Assembly: GCA_964529415.1 (NCBI GenBank)
Contig: CAZGWD010000016.1
Location: 24,722 to 88,721, forward strand
DNA length: 64,000 bases
Direction: 5' to 3'
DNA from: CAYMPH01 sp964529415
GTDB taxonomy: Bacteria; Spirochaetota; UBA4802; UBA5550
Shown one piece after another: positions 15,778 to 25,449 of this stretch; position 1 is the stretch's first letter, and every line of letters begins with the position of its first letter. The position numbers and the translations under genes are program-made. The notes below the pieces were generated by a model that saw only the letters and a program-made list of their open reading frames with translations, was not told where the DNA came from and did not search any database.

Positions 15778-18700
15778 TCAAATTACCTCTTTATGATATT
15801 CCTGTATTGATCTTACGGAAAGTTCCTTTTTCGATTTAACTTCAAGTATTCCCCTGATTGCAGCGTGTGCAGCCTGGATTGTTGTTACAGCAGGAACGTG
15901 ATATCTGATTGCAGCCTGCCTGATAAAGTACGCATCATCTTTTGAAATTTTCCCGGTTGGCGTGTTTATTATAAAATGAATCTCATCATTTTTTATCAGA
16001 TCTACAATGTTCGGTCTGCCTTCGCTCACCTTGAAAACTCTTTCACATGCTATACCGTGATTTGTGTAGAAAAGAGCTGTTCCCTCTGTTCCAATAAGCT
16101 TAAAACCGCTTTCAAACAGGTTTTTTACATCTTCAAGAAGTTCGTCCTTGGATCTTCTGTTTATACTCAGAAAAACAGTTCCCTCGATCGGAAGTTTATC
16201 TCCTGAGGCAAGAGTTGCCTTATAAAAAGATTCACCGAAATTTTTTGAAATTCCCATAACTTCGCCTGTTGATTTCATCTCAGGAGAAAGAAGCGTATCA
16301 ACTCCTGGAAATTTATTAAACGGCAGTACTGCTTCCTTTACGCTTACATATGGTGTTTTCTTCATAACTGTAAGTCCGAATTCCTTCAATTTTCTTCCAA
16401 GCATTACCTTCATTGCAATTTTCGCAAGAGGAACGCCTGTTGCCTTTGAAACAAAAGGAACTGTACGCGATGCTCTCGGATTGACTTCAATTACATAAAG
16501 CTGTCCTGCTTTAATGGCAAATTGAATATTTAAAAGCCCTATAACATCCAGCTCATGTGCAAGTGCTTCAGTAGTCATGGTAATATTTTTAATCATTACA
16601 TCGGATAAAGAAATCGGAGGCAGGATACATGCAGAGTCGCCTGAGTGTACACCTGCTTCTTCAACGTGTTCCATTATTGCTCCGATAAAAACAGTTTCAC
16701 CGTCGCAGATCGCATCCACATCTATCTCAACAGCATCTTCGATAAAATCATCAACGAGTATAGGATGCTCCGGTGAAAGCTCAACTGCTGTTTTTATATA
16801 ATGAACCAGACTCGGTTCATCATAAATTATCGACATGGCACGTCCGCCTAAAACATATGAAGGCCGCACTAATACAGGATAACCGATTCTGTTTGCTATT
16901 TTAACTGCATCTTCCTGTGTATATGCAAGTCCGTTTTCCGGCTGAAGAAGATCGAGTTTGCGCACTACCTCTGCAAATTTTTCCCTGTCTTCTGCCCTGT
17001 CAATTGAATCAGGAGATGTCCCGAGGATCTTTACTCCATTTTCTGCAAGTCCTCTTGCAAGCCTGAGAGGGGTCTGTCCGCCGAACTGAACAATTACTCC
17101 ATCAGGTTTTTCCCTGTTGTAAATATGCAGAATGTCTTCAAGAGTAAGAGGTTCAAAATATAATCTGTCTGATGTATCATAATCCGTGGAAACAGTTTCA
17201 GGGTTGGAATTTACCATTATGGATTCAATTCCCTCTTCACGAAGCGCAAATGAAGCGTGACAGCAGCAGTAATCAAATTCAATTCCCTGGCCTATTCTGT
17301 TGGGCCCGCCTCCGAGTATCATAACTTTTTTATTCCTGCTGTTTTTTGATTCATCCTCATCGTCATAGGCTGAATAATAATACGGAGTGTATGCCTCGAA
17401 CTCCCCGCCGCATGTATCAACAACACGGAATCCGGGAATTATTCCTTTTGAAAATCTGAATGCTCTGACTTCTTTTTCTTTAAGCTTCAGGTTTAGTGAA
17501 TAATCTTTCTGAAAAGACGGACCCTTCTCATATAATGAATTAAAAGTTTCCTGTGAAGATAAATACCCGAGCTGACGGTCTGAAAAGCCAAGCTCTTTCA
17601 TTCTGAAAACGTTTTCTTCAGTAAATCCGTTTATCCTGAAATCTGCAGGGAACTCTTTTGAAGCATCAACTATTTCACTCAGCTGGTGAAGAAACCACGG
17701 GTCAATATATGTAAGCTGGTTGATTCTTTCAACGCTCCAGCCGAGCTTGAATGCTTCTCTTATATAAAAAATTCTGTTTTCAGCAGGATTTAAAAGTTCC
17801 TTCTCAAGAATTTCTCTCTGCTGTTTTTCAGGCAGGGATTTCAGCATTGATTCAATTTTCAGATTACCGTCGCAGCCGAGACCATATCTGTCATTTTCAA
17901 GAGAGCGTAGAGCCTTCTGAAATGCTTCCTTGAAAGTTCTGCCTATGGACATTGCCTCACCAACAGACTTCATCTGTATTCCGAGAATTGTATCCGCTCC
18001 GTCGAATTTTTCAAATGCCCATCTTGGTATTTTAACAACAACATAATCTATTGTAGGTTCAAATGAAGCCGGCGTTTCGCGTGTGATATCATTTGAAATT
18101 TCGTCGAGTGTGAGGCCAACTGCAAGTTTTGCAGCGATTTTAGCAATCGGGAAACCTGTTGCTTTGGATGCGAGAGCCGAGCTTCTGCTTACGCGTGGAT
18201 TCATTTCAATAACAGAAACCCTTCCGTCTTTCGGATTCACAGCGAACTGGATATTGGAACCTCCGGTATCAACCCCTATTTCCCTGATTATTTTTATGGA
18301 ATAATCCCTGAGTTTCTGATATTCCTTGTCTGATAATGTCTGCTGAGGGGCAACTGTTATGGAATCACCAGTGTGAATACCCATTGGATCAAAATTTTCT
18401 ATGGAACAGATAATTACAACATTATCAGCCTTGTCACGCATTACCTCAAGCTCGAATTCTTTCCAGCCTATTACTGACTCTTCCAAAAGCACCTGGTGAA
18501 TCGGAGACTGGTCCAGCCCATGACGGATATAATCAATAAAATCCTCTTTATTATAAACAATGCTTCCGCCGCTGCCTCCAAGGGTAAATGCAGGCCTTAT
18601 AATGATTGGAAGCTTGATTCGCTCCATTACCTGTATCGCTTCATCAACACTTGATGCAAGACCCGACTCAGGAACCGAAAGTCCAATTTTTATCATAGCC

Positions 18701-19101
18701 TGTTTAAAAAGTTCCCTGTCCTCTGCTTTTTTAATGGATTCAATATTTGCGCCTATCAGCTCTACTCCATACTTTTCAAAAACTCCAAGTTTGTGGAGAT
18801 CCATTGTTACATTAAGAGCTGTCTGACCGCCTACAGTAGGAAGCAAAGCCTGAGGTCTTTCAATTTCTATGATTTTTTCAACGATTTCAGGTGTTATTGG
18901 TTCTATATAAGTTTTATTTGCAAGATCAGGGTCTGTCATGATTGTCGCAGGATTGGAATTTATCAGTACGACTTCATATCCCTCTTCGCGCAAAGCCTTG
19001 CAGGCCTGGGAACCTGAATAATCGAACTCGCAGGCCTGGCCTATGACAATCGGCCCGGAACCTATAATCATTATTTTTTTGATATCAGTGCGTTTGGGCA
19101 T
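15778..19101 (-). CDS. carB: Carbamoyl-phosphate synthase large subunit
   Basis: 1107 aa, full length. Two homologous halves, each with a preATP-grasp and ATP-grasp core: IGSGPIVIGQACEFDYSG near the N-terminus and LGGGPNRIGQGIEFDYCC about residue 590. Both NPRxSRSS/NPRASRTVPF motifs are present (VIEMNPRVSRSSALASKATG; VIEVNPRASRTVPFVSKATG), and a C-terminal MGS-like allosteric domain ends the protein. It makes carbamoyl phosphate from bicarbonate, ammonia from CarA and two ATP for pyrimidine and arginine synthesis. carA is not in the window. GAGG precedes the ATG. Confidence 0.97.
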   Translation of the reverse strand: MPKRTDIKKIMIIGSGPIVIGQACEFDYSGSQACKALREEGYEVVLINSNPATIMTDPDLANKTYIEPITPEIVEKIIEIERPQALLPTVGGQTALNVTMDLHKLGVFEKYGVELIGANIESIKKAEDRELFKQAMIKIGLSVPESGLASSVDEAIQVMERIKLPIIIRPAFTLGGSGGSIVYNKEDFIDYIRHGLDQSPIHQVLLEESVIGWKEFELEVMRDKADNVVIICSIENFDPMGIHTGDSITVAPQQTLSDKEYQKLRDYSIKIIREIGVDTGGSNIQFAVNPKDGRVSVIEMNPRVSRSSALASKATGFPIAKIAAKLAVGLTLDEISNDITRETPASFEPTIDYVVVKIPRWAFEKFDGADTILGIQMKSVGEAMSIGRTFKEAFQKALRSLENDRYGLGCDGNLKIESMLKSLPEKQQREILEKELLNPAENRIFYIREAFKLGWSVERINQLTYIDPWFLHQLSEIVDASKEFPADFRINGFTEENVFRMKELGFSDRQLGYLSSQETFNSLYEKGPSFQKDYSLNLKLKEKEVRAFRFSKGIIPGFRVVDTCGGEFEAYTPYYYSAYDDEDESKNSRNKKVMILGGGPNRIGQGIEFDYCCCHASFALREEGIESIMVNSNPETVSTDYDTSDRLYFEPLTLEDILHIYNREKPDGVIVQFGGQTPLRLARGLAENGVKILGTSPDSIDRAEDREKFAEVVRKLDLLQPENGLAYTQEDAVKIANRIGYPVLVRPSYVLGGRAMSIIYDEPSLVHYIKTAVELSPEHPILVDDFIEDAVEIDVDAICDGETVFIGAIMEHVEEAGVHSGDSACILPPISLSDVMIKNITMTTEALAHELDVIGLLNIQFAIKAGQLYVIEVNPRASRTVPFVSKATGVPLAKIAMKVMLGRKLKEFGLTVMKKTPYVSVKEAVLPFNKFPGVDTLLSPEMKSTGEVMGISKNFGESFYKATLASGDKLPIEGTVFLSINRRSKDELLEDVKNLFESGFKLIGTEGTALFYTNHGIACERVFKVSEGRPNIVDLIKNDEIHFIINTPTGKISKDDAYFIRQAAIRYHVPAVTTIQAAHAAIRGILEVKSKKELSVRSIQEYHKEVI

Positions 19102-19231
19102 TTCGACCTCGTTTTTTCGGTATTTACATTTAAAAAATTTGATTAGCTATATTTGTCAATAAAATATTATGACTTGACATATTGATAAACACTAAATTAA
19201 ATTAAATTCTATTCCTTTAATATTTGGCTAT

Positions 19232-19380
19232 TATAGCGGTTAATAAAATGTTTAATACACTGTCATTCCGGTGGTAGAGATAGCGGAATACCGGAATCTC
19301 ATAGTATATATACTGTTTATGGATTCCCGCCTGCGCTGGAATGACAGAAACTGTATTTATTAAAACATAAACTGCTGTTA
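19232..19380. repeat. MITE-like palindromic repeat, copy 2
   Basis: About 149 bp from TATAGCGGTTAATAAAATG on the left to CATAAACTGCTGTTA on the right, which form imperfect terminal inverted repeats continuing inward to TGTCATTCCGG and GGAATGACAGAAA. The internal block CCGGAATCTCATAG is identical to copy 1 (4243-4413). It occupies most of the 315-nt gap between carB and the TetR gene, which otherwise holds only promoter-like sequence. Confidence 0.7.
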
Positions 19381-19416
19381 GATACGTTTTATTTTTATAA
19401 AAAACAGGACATATAA

Positions 19417-20025
19417 ATGGTAAAAGAAGAGAAAATTATAATTAAAAAAGCTCATATTACTAAAACGCTAATGAAACTCCTGTCTGAAAGAGTGTATTCC
19501 CAGATTTCAGTTGAAGATGTGGCGGAATCTGCAGGCCTTTCCAAAGGCGGACTGCGTCATTATTTTTCAACAAAAGAGGAACTTTACACAGAGCTTATAG
19601 AAAAATTTTTCTCCCAGATCCAGGAAGGCAACGCAGATGTAATTGATGAGATGAATTTTGATATTGCTGACAAAGCATTCATGTCAACTCTATTCGGAGT
19701 GGAAAAATTTCTAATTGATAAAAAGAACATTCGTGTTTTCATGAATATAATTCTTTACGGATTTGAAGATGAAAAGATCATGAAAATCATTACAAAATTT
19801 CTCAGGACTCATCTTGAAACATACAGTAATATCATCAAGGATCTTGGAAAAAATATTAACGTTTCAAACGAAGATGATGCTTTGTTCAAGGCAAGAATTT
19901 CACAATTGATTCTTTTCTTCTCTGGACTTTTTGAATTTATAGATCCTATTGAAATGAAAACTTCCAAGCTTGTGGAATATATTCTGAAGATCATAAAGGA
20001 TTTTCCTGAACAGGAAAAACGATAA
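19417..20025 (+). CDS. TetR/AcrR-family transcriptional regulator
   Basis: 202 aa. The N-terminal helix-turn-helix (about res. 25-60) reads ISVEDVAESAGLSKGG followed by LRHYFSTKEELYTELI, the standard TetR signature; the rest is an all-helical ligand/dimerisation domain. The target genes are unknown: both neighbours are on the other strand, so a self-regulated singleton or a distant regulon is likely. AGGA lies upstream of the ATG, with the MITE-like repeat just before it. Confidence 0.9.
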   Translation: MVKEEKIIIKKAHITKTLMKLLSERVYSQISVEDVAESAGLSKGGLRHYFSTKEELYTELIEKFFSQIQEGNADVIDEMNFDIADKAFMSTLFGVEKFLIDKKNIRVFMNIILYGFEDEKIMKIITKFLRTHLETYSNIIKDLGKNINVSNEDDALFKARISQLILFFSGLFEFIDPIEMKTSKLVEYILKIIKDFPEQEKR

Positions 20026-20026
20026 A

Positions 20027-20398
20027 TCAGTCCTTGTATAGAACCTGCGCATCTGACCATAATCTTTCAAGCTGATAATAATCCCTGACCTCAGACGTAA
20101 ATATATGAATAACCAGATCATTGTAATCCATTACGATCCACGGTGAATCATTATCCGGTTTGTTTAGAAGATTTATTTCTGATTCAGAAAAAAATTTCTT
20201 CAATTCCTTGTATATGGCTTTATTGTGAATTATAGAATTTCCTGTAGTGATAATAAAATAATTGAAGTAATTATTTACGGCCTTCATATCGAGCAGAATT
20301 GTATTTTCAGCTTTTTTTTCTTCAAGCAGTTTTATGCATTCAACGGCTTTATCATACAGAACATCGCCTTTTTTATTTGAAATTTTCCCCTGTTTCAT
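20027..20398 (-). CDS. rsfS: Ribosome silencing factor RsfS
   Basis: 123 aa, the usual length of RsfS/YbeB/Iojap proteins. Core pattern: ILLDMKAVNNYFNYFIITTGNS, then PWIVMDYNDLVIHIFTSEVRDYYQLERLW, with the conserved final Tyr-x-Leu-Glu-Arg-Leu-Trp. In the family it binds L14 (uL14) on the 50S subunit and blocks subunit joining in starvation. Its ATG overlaps the stop of the upstream gene (ATGA), in a proA-nadD-LytR-like-rsfS operon; nadD-rsfS adjacency is common in bacteria. Confidence 0.94.
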   Translation of the reverse strand: MKQGKISNKKGDVLYDKAVECIKLLEEKKAENTILLDMKAVNNYFNYFIITTGNSIIHNKAIYKELKKFFSESEINLLNKPDNDSPWIVMDYNDLVIHIFTSEVRDYYQLERLWSDAQVLYKD

Positions 20399-21495
20399 TT
20401 AACCATATCCTCACCGATTACTATGAGTATATTGTTCATCTGGGTGCTGTCTATAACATAATGAATATTTGTTATGCCGCTGATTTCAGAAACTTTTTTC
20501 AATGAAGCGAATTCGCCCTTTCTGCAGATTATTACAGACTTGTCATTTCTCAAATACGGTGATGTTCCGAATTCAACTACATTCAAACCGTCCCTGTTAA
20601 GAATATTTCTCATTTTACGCGCTAAACCCGGAGAACTGGTTCCATTTAAAACTTTTATCTTCATGGATGCGTCATTGTTTTTATTCATGATAAATGGCGT
20701 GAGGAAATCCGATTCATATATTTTACAGCTGATCTCATCTATAATAAAATATTCCTGCTGGAAATCTCCAGGCACGACTATTGAATATATATTTCCTTCT
20801 TTAAAAAATATTTCACTTAGGCTTAAAATTTCCTGCGGCATCAGATTGGTTTTAATATTTTTAAAAAGTTCAATTATGAAAGGAAGGTTTTTATATTTTT
20901 TAAAAATTTCCTTGTTATAATAAACAGTGGAGATAAGGTCAAGTATCCTGTCGAATTTTACGAATACCGAATTATCAACAGCAGAATTTATATATTTAAT
21001 TATTCCGTTTCCATCGAGATACTTAACACCGAAATCCTGATTATTCTTTCCGAATTGATCGAACATGAAAATATCAAGGCCTTCAAGAAGATTAACCGCC
21101 CGCTGAACATCGCTGCCGTATAGCTGCACATAAAACTGAATATTCAGCTTTAAATCTTTTTCTATTGACTCCCTGATTTTATCAAAATCACCGATTCCGG
21201 CATCTTTAATCTGAACCGGTTTATTCATTATGGAATTGGATTTTATTTTTAAAGATGGAGGAATAAAGGTTACTCCGATATTTCCATTATCAGGATTTAT
21301 GCTTAAAATTGAAAAAAACTTGAAATGCCTGCTTCCGGTTGAGTTGCTGCCGGCTATTAGAATATTGATCATTTTTTTCTGAGCAATCAGGCGTTCTACA
21401 GCATTTCTATTGCTGATTCTATATAGAGTGAAAATAGTAAATAAAATAATCAGTATTACTGAAATACCGGATATAATAATAATTTTTTTCTTCAA
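20395..21495 (-). CDS. LytR/CpsA/Psr-like membrane protein with LytR_C domain
   Basis: 366 aa from a TTG that overlaps the nadD stop (TTGA). N-terminal signal-anchor (about 3-25); an LCP-like core with INILIAGSNSTGSRHFKF, ILSINPDNGNIGVTFIP, FYVQLYGSDVQRAVNLLEGLDI; and a C-terminal LytR_C domain (MKIKVLNGTSSPGLARKMR). In active LCP phosphotransferases the second motif carries an Arg-Asp pair (PRD); here it reads PPS, and the first Arg-Ser-Asp is SRH. It therefore looks catalytically degenerate and probably acts as a cell-envelope scaffold. The assignment to the fold is sure; the activity is not. Confidence 0.75.
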   Translation of the reverse strand: MKKKIIIISGISVILIILFTIFTLYRISNRNAVERLIAQKKMINILIAGSNSTGSRHFKFFSILSINPDNGNIGVTFIPPSLKIKSNSIMNKPVQIKDAGIGDFDKIRESIEKDLKLNIQFYVQLYGSDVQRAVNLLEGLDIFMFDQFGKNNQDFGVKYLDGNGIIKYINSAVDNSVFVKFDRILDLISTVYYNKEIFKKYKNLPFIIELFKNIKTNLMPQEILSLSEIFFKEGNIYSIVVPGDFQQEYFIIDEISCKIYESDFLTPFIMNKNNDASMKIKVLNGTSSPGLARKMRNILNRDGLNVVEFGTSPYLRNDKSVIICRKGEFASLKKVSEISGITNIHYVIDSTQMNNILIVIGEDMVK

Positions 21496-22094
21496 TTTGA
21501 ATACAACCTCATATTTTTTATAAAATCAGAAACTTCGGGAACAAGCAGCAAATCTGCTGATTTTCCGTCTGAGATTCTGTTTCTTATCATAGTTGAGCTT
21601 ATTTCCACGATCGGGTTTTCAGCAAAAAAAATTCCCTTCGCATAATTATACAGATTTTTATCCGGACTTTTACCGTTTCTTCTCATTACAATAATATTAT
21701 TTTCAGAAATAAGCTCAAAACTGTTTTTCCAGTCAATCATATCGTAATAGGAATCAGCACCGACAATCAGAAAGAATTCCCTGTCCGGAAACTCCTTTTT
21801 CATTTCATTCAGAGTAACTATTGTAAATGACGGCCCGGTTCTGTCAATTTCAATCCGGGAAATTTTAAATCCAGGCATATCTTTTACTGCAAGCTCAAGC
21901 ATCTTTATTCTGATATCAGCGGAAATTTCAAAATCAAGCTGCTTGTGAACCGGATATTTATCCGGAATAAAAATTATTTCATCGAGTTTAAATTCATCTT
22001 TAATAAATGCTGCTGCAATTAAATGCCCTAAATGAACAGGATTAAAGGTACCTCCGAAAATTCCGCTTTTCAATTTACTTTCTAACCTCGCCAT
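21492..22094 (-). CDS. nadD: Nicotinate-nucleotide adenylyltransferase
   Basis: About 200 aa. Nucleotidyltransferase motif GIFGGTFNPVHLGHLI at the N-terminus and the C-terminal EISSTMIRNRISDGKS (the SxxxR motif) are diagnostic of NadD, which makes deamido-NAD from nicotinate mononucleotide and ATP. The ATG at 22094 overlaps proA by 20 nt; a TTG at 22073, just after the proA stop, would give the family's usual N-terminus (x-K-S-G-I-F-G-G) and is equally plausible. It ends overlapping the LytR-like start. Confidence 0.93.
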   Translation of the reverse strand: MARLESKLKSGIFGGTFNPVHLGHLIAAAFIKDEFKLDEIIFIPDKYPVHKQLDFEISADIRIKMLELAVKDMPGFKISRIEIDRTGPSFTIVTLNEMKKEFPDREFFLIVGADSYYDMIDWKNSFELISENNIIVMRRNGKSPDKNLYNYAKGIFFAENPIVEISSTMIRNRISDGKSADLLLVPEVSDFIKNMRLYSN

Positions 22095-23328
22095 TTCCGT
22101 AAACAACATACTTAAGCGTTGTAAGCCCCTTGAGTCCCATGGCACCCCTTGCGTGAAGCTTCTGGGTTGAAATTCCCACTTCAGCTCCAAGACCGAATTC
22201 CCCGCCGTCATGAAAACGGGTTGATGAATTTACAAAAACTGCAGCAGAATCCACCTCTTTCAGAAAACGTTCTGCATTGAAATAATTTTCAGTTACAATA
22301 GTTTCAGAGTGATCAGATGAATATTTTACAATATGCGCAAGAGCTTCATCTATAGAAGAAACAATTTTAACAGATAAAATCAGATCAAGATATTCAGTGT
22401 CCCAGTCAGCTTCAGAAGCTTTTTTCACTTTATTATTCATTAAAGTGCAGGTTCTTTCACACCCCCTGAGTTCCACTTTTTTATCCAGAAGATCTTTCAG
22501 CAGGCTTTTGATATCAGAAAATTCTTCGTGAATGAGAAGAGTTTCCATGGAATTGCACGCGCTCGGCTTCTGAATCTTGGCATTAATGCAGATATCGGAC
22601 GCCATTTTTTTATCTGCTGTTTCATCAACAAATGTGTGACACACGCCCTTGTCGTGCTTGATTACAGGAATTGATGACATTTCGCACACCATTTTAATGA
22701 GAGATTCTCCTCCGCGCGGAATTACTATATCAATGTAACGGTCCATTTTCAGAAGTTCCTGAACCAGTTCGCGTTCTGTTTTTTCGATTAGAGTCACGAT
22801 CCCGTCAGGATATCCGGCATCGCTAATAGCTTTTTTAATGATATTGTATAATGCAATATTTGAATGAATAGATTCCTTACCACCCCTTAGAATTGAGGCA
22901 TTTCCGGACTTGATGCACAGGGCTGCAATATCGGTTGTGACATTCGGCCGTGATTCAAAAATTACAGCAACAACACCGAGAGGTATCCTCATCTGACCCA
23001 CGCGGATCCCGGACGGACGCTGCACAAGATTTTCCACATTTCCTATAGGATCATCGAAAGATGCAATTTCGTCAATGGAAACAGCCATAGCTTCGATCCT
23101 GGCCTGATTAAGCATGAGTCTGTCAATGATTGCAGCTGATAATCTCACTTCATCCGCGCACTGAAGATCCTTTCTGTTTTCATCAATAATATATTTTGTT
23201 TCAGCTCTGATTGCTTTTGCAATATTTTTCAACAGCATGTTTTTTTCATTTGTTGATAAACGAGCGCAGAAACGCGAGGATTCCTTTGCCTTTTCGCATA
23301 TATTTAAAATGTAGTTTTTATCTGTCAT
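22075..23328 (-). CDS. proA: Gamma-glutamyl phosphate reductase
   Basis: 417 aa, full length. Aldehyde-dehydrogenase fold with PLGVVAVIFESRPNVTTD, GNASILRGGKES, VIPRGGESLI, the catalytic Cys in KIQKPSACNSMETLL, and the C-terminal STRFHDGGEFGLGAEVGIST and HARGAMGLKGLTT. It reduces gamma-glutamyl phosphate to glutamate semialdehyde in proline synthesis. proB is not adjacent. AGGAG lies upstream of the ATG. It heads the nadD-containing operon. Confidence 0.96.
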   Translation of the reverse strand: MTDKNYILNICEKAKESSRFCARLSTNEKNMLLKNIAKAIRAETKYIIDENRKDLQCADEVRLSAAIIDRLMLNQARIEAMAVSIDEIASFDDPIGNVENLVQRPSGIRVGQMRIPLGVVAVIFESRPNVTTDIAALCIKSGNASILRGGKESIHSNIALYNIIKKAISDAGYPDGIVTLIEKTERELVQELLKMDRYIDIVIPRGGESLIKMVCEMSSIPVIKHDKGVCHTFVDETADKKMASDICINAKIQKPSACNSMETLLIHEEFSDIKSLLKDLLDKKVELRGCERTCTLMNNKVKKASEADWDTEYLDLILSVKIVSSIDEALAHIVKYSSDHSETIVTENYFNAERFLKEVDSAAVFVNSSTRFHDGGEFGLGAEVGISTQKLHARGAMGLKGLTTLKYVVYGNGEVRK

Positions 23329-23353
23329 TGTATTCTCCTATTATAAAAATTTT

Positions 23354-23908
23354 TCACTGATAACTCAAAGTCCCGTCTATTTCAATTTGTTTAATATCAT
23401 GCTTCTCCGCAAACACTTTCAGGCTGAATTTGTTTTTATATAGAGTTCTTACTATTTCAGTTCTTACCGGCAATTCGGATCTATTATAAATACTGCCGAA
23501 TATATCATACATTTTTTTCTTTTTATCCGTACAGCTTATTGCTTTAACAAGAACCAGTTTTGCTGCAGGAAGCGTTTCATCCAGGAATCGCTCATGAAGA
23601 AAATCAAGATCTATTATATTAGCATCAATCAGTGCATAGTACCCGGAAATCCGTTCAAGGGGATTTTCACTGTTTACCATGCGGTATATTTTAAAAATTT
23701 CACCTGCAGGCGTGCCTATCAAAAGCGGATAGCGGCTTTCACCTGTAATCAGGCTCGAAATCATGCCTTTGCCGGAACATGAGCCAATCATATAACCTGT
23801 TGTAAAAATCAGAACCGGCACAAGAATTATCAAAGAGTATTTTCTGATATCATCATTTTTCTTGACAAATATCAGTGCCTCTTTGAATTTATTTATTAGA
23901 TATTTCAT
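23354..23908 (-). CDS. Small membrane-anchored protein of unknown function
   Basis: 184 aa. One clear transmembrane segment (about 24-44, SLIILVPVLIFTTGYMIGS) followed by an extracytoplasmic domain with helical repeats (ISGYYALIDANIIDLDFLHER, PAAKLVLVKAI, VRTEIVRTLYKN) that may form HEAT-like hairpins. I do not recognise the family. It lies 25 nt before proA on the same strand, so co-transcription is likely, but this does not indicate a role in proline synthesis. Confidence 0.7.
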   Translation of the reverse strand: MKYLINKFKEALIFVKKNDDIRKYSLIILVPVLIFTTGYMIGSCSGKGMISSLITGESRYPLLIGTPAGEIFKIYRMVNSENPLERISGYYALIDANIIDLDFLHERFLDETLPAAKLVLVKAISCTDKKKKMYDIFGSIYNRSELPVRTEIVRTLYKNKFSLKVFAEKHDIKQIEIDGTLSYQ

Positions 23909-24007
23909 TTGTTAATGTTCACACTATTATTAAAAAGCATTTTCTGATATGAAAAATAATACTTGAAATTACTGCCAATTATTTCAAGTATAAAAAATGA
24001 GGAAAAT

Positions 24008-25438
24008 ATGAATTACGAGCCGGTTATAGGCCTTGAAGTACACGTTCAGCTGAATACTGCTACAAAAATATTCTGTTCCTGCTCTACAAAATTCGGAGCA
24101 GAACCCAATACGCAAGTTTGTCCTGTATGCCTCGGACTGCCTGGTGTTCTGCCAGTTTTGAATGAAGAAGCTCTTAAAAAAGCAATTTTAGCAGGTCTTG
24201 CACTTAACTGCACAATACCGGAAAACAGCAAATTCGACAGGAAAAACTATTTCTATCCGGATCTTCCGAAAGCATACCAGATTTCACAATATGACAGGCC
24301 TGTTTGCGGAAAAGGCTACATTGAAATTGTTGATGAAGGCGTTGTTAAAAAAATCGGCATAACAAGGCTTCATCTTGAAGAGGATGCAGGCAAATCAATA
24401 CATTCCGAAGATTCCTCAAAGAATGTTTCCTATGTGGATTTAAACAGAACCGGAGTCCCGCTTGCAGAAATTGTTTCCGAACCTGACATGCGCTCAGGAA
24501 ACGAAGCATACGAATATCTGCAGAAAATCAAATCTCTTATGAAATATATAGATGTTTCTGATGTTAATATGGAAGAAGGCAGTCTCAGGTGCGATGTTAA
24601 TATTTCCCTGAGAAAAAGCTCTGCAGATAAATTCGGCGAAAAAGTTGAAATTAAAAATCTGAATTCCTTCAAGGCTGTCAGGGCGTCTATCAACTATGAA
24701 ATGAAACGTCAGGCATCAATGCTTGATGATAATGAAAAGATTGTCCAGGAAACGCGTCTTTGGGATTCAGACAAAAATGAAACCTATTCTATGAGATCAA
24801 AGGAGGACGCTCACGATTACAGATATTTTCCTGATCCTGATCTTCCTCCGGTTAAAATAACTCCTGAATATATAGAAAAAATCAGAAAAACCATGCCTGA
24901 GCTTCCGGACGCAAGAAGAGTGAGGCTTGTAAAAGAATTCGGCCTTCCGGATTTTGATTCGTCTGTGCTGACATCCTCAAGAAAACTGGCTGATTATTTT
25001 GAAACAGTAGTAAAACTCGGATCAAATCCGAAAAAAGCATCCAACTGGATCATGAGCGAGCTGCTTGCAAAAATTGATGATGTTGATAATATTGATAAAT
25101 TTATAATTAAACCTGAAATGCTCGCATCACTTATCAAATTAATTGACAATAATACAATAAGCGGAAAAATAGCAAAAACTGTTTTTGATGAAATGATTTC
25201 ATCCGGAAAAAATCCCGAAGTCATAGTCAAGGAAAAGGGCCTGGAGCAGGTAACAGATACAGGTGCAATCGAAACAGTAATAAACAAGGTTCTTGAAGCA
25301 AACCAGAAATCAGTTGAAGACTATAAAAGCGGAAAAGAAAATGCTTTGAAATTTCTCATAGGGCAGATAATGAAAGAATCAAAGGGAAAAGCCAATCCCC
25401 AGATTGTAAACGACATGCTGCTTGCAAAAATAAAATAA
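24008..25438 (+). CDS. gatB: Aspartyl/glutamyl-tRNA amidotransferase subunit B
   Basis: 476 aa from the ATG at 24008, preceded by GAGG; this gives the family N-terminus (NYEPVIGLEVHVQLNT). GatB features: the zinc site with CSCS near residue 20 and CPVCLGLPGVLPVLN, PDLPKAYQISQYDRP, the GVPLAEIVSEPDMRS stretch, RKSSADKFGEKVEIKNLN, DYRYFPDPDLPP, and the helical C-terminal YqeY-like tail. It transamidates misacylated Glu-tRNAGln or Asp-tRNAAsn with GatA and GatC, neither of which is in the window. It is followed 12 nt later by purC. Confidence 0.96.
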   Translation: MNYEPVIGLEVHVQLNTATKIFCSCSTKFGAEPNTQVCPVCLGLPGVLPVLNEEALKKAILAGLALNCTIPENSKFDRKNYFYPDLPKAYQISQYDRPVCGKGYIEIVDEGVVKKIGITRLHLEEDAGKSIHSEDSSKNVSYVDLNRTGVPLAEIVSEPDMRSGNEAYEYLQKIKSLMKYIDVSDVNMEEGSLRCDVNISLRKSSADKFGEKVEIKNLNSFKAVRASINYEMKRQASMLDDNEKIVQETRLWDSDKNETYSMRSKEDAHDYRYFPDPDLPPVKITPEYIEKIRKTMPELPDARRVRLVKEFGLPDFDSSVLTSSRKLADYFETVVKLGSNPKKASNWIMSELLAKIDDVDNIDKFIIKPEMLASLIKLIDNNTISGKIAKTVFDEMISSGKNPEVIVKEKGLEQVTDTGAIETVINKVLEANQKSVEDYKSGKENALKFLIGQIMKESKGKANPQIVNDMLLAKIK

Positions 25439-25449
25439 TCGAGGCTGCC

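Noticed and set aside
19174..19202. TTGACA-17-TTAAAT as the TetR promoter
   Set aside because: It is more than 200 nt from the TetR start and the MITE-like element lies between; kept only as a note.
22095..22211. A longer NadD N-terminus starting at 22211
   Set aside because: These 39 residues are read from conserved proA sequence in another frame; NadD homologues begin next to GIFGGTFNP.
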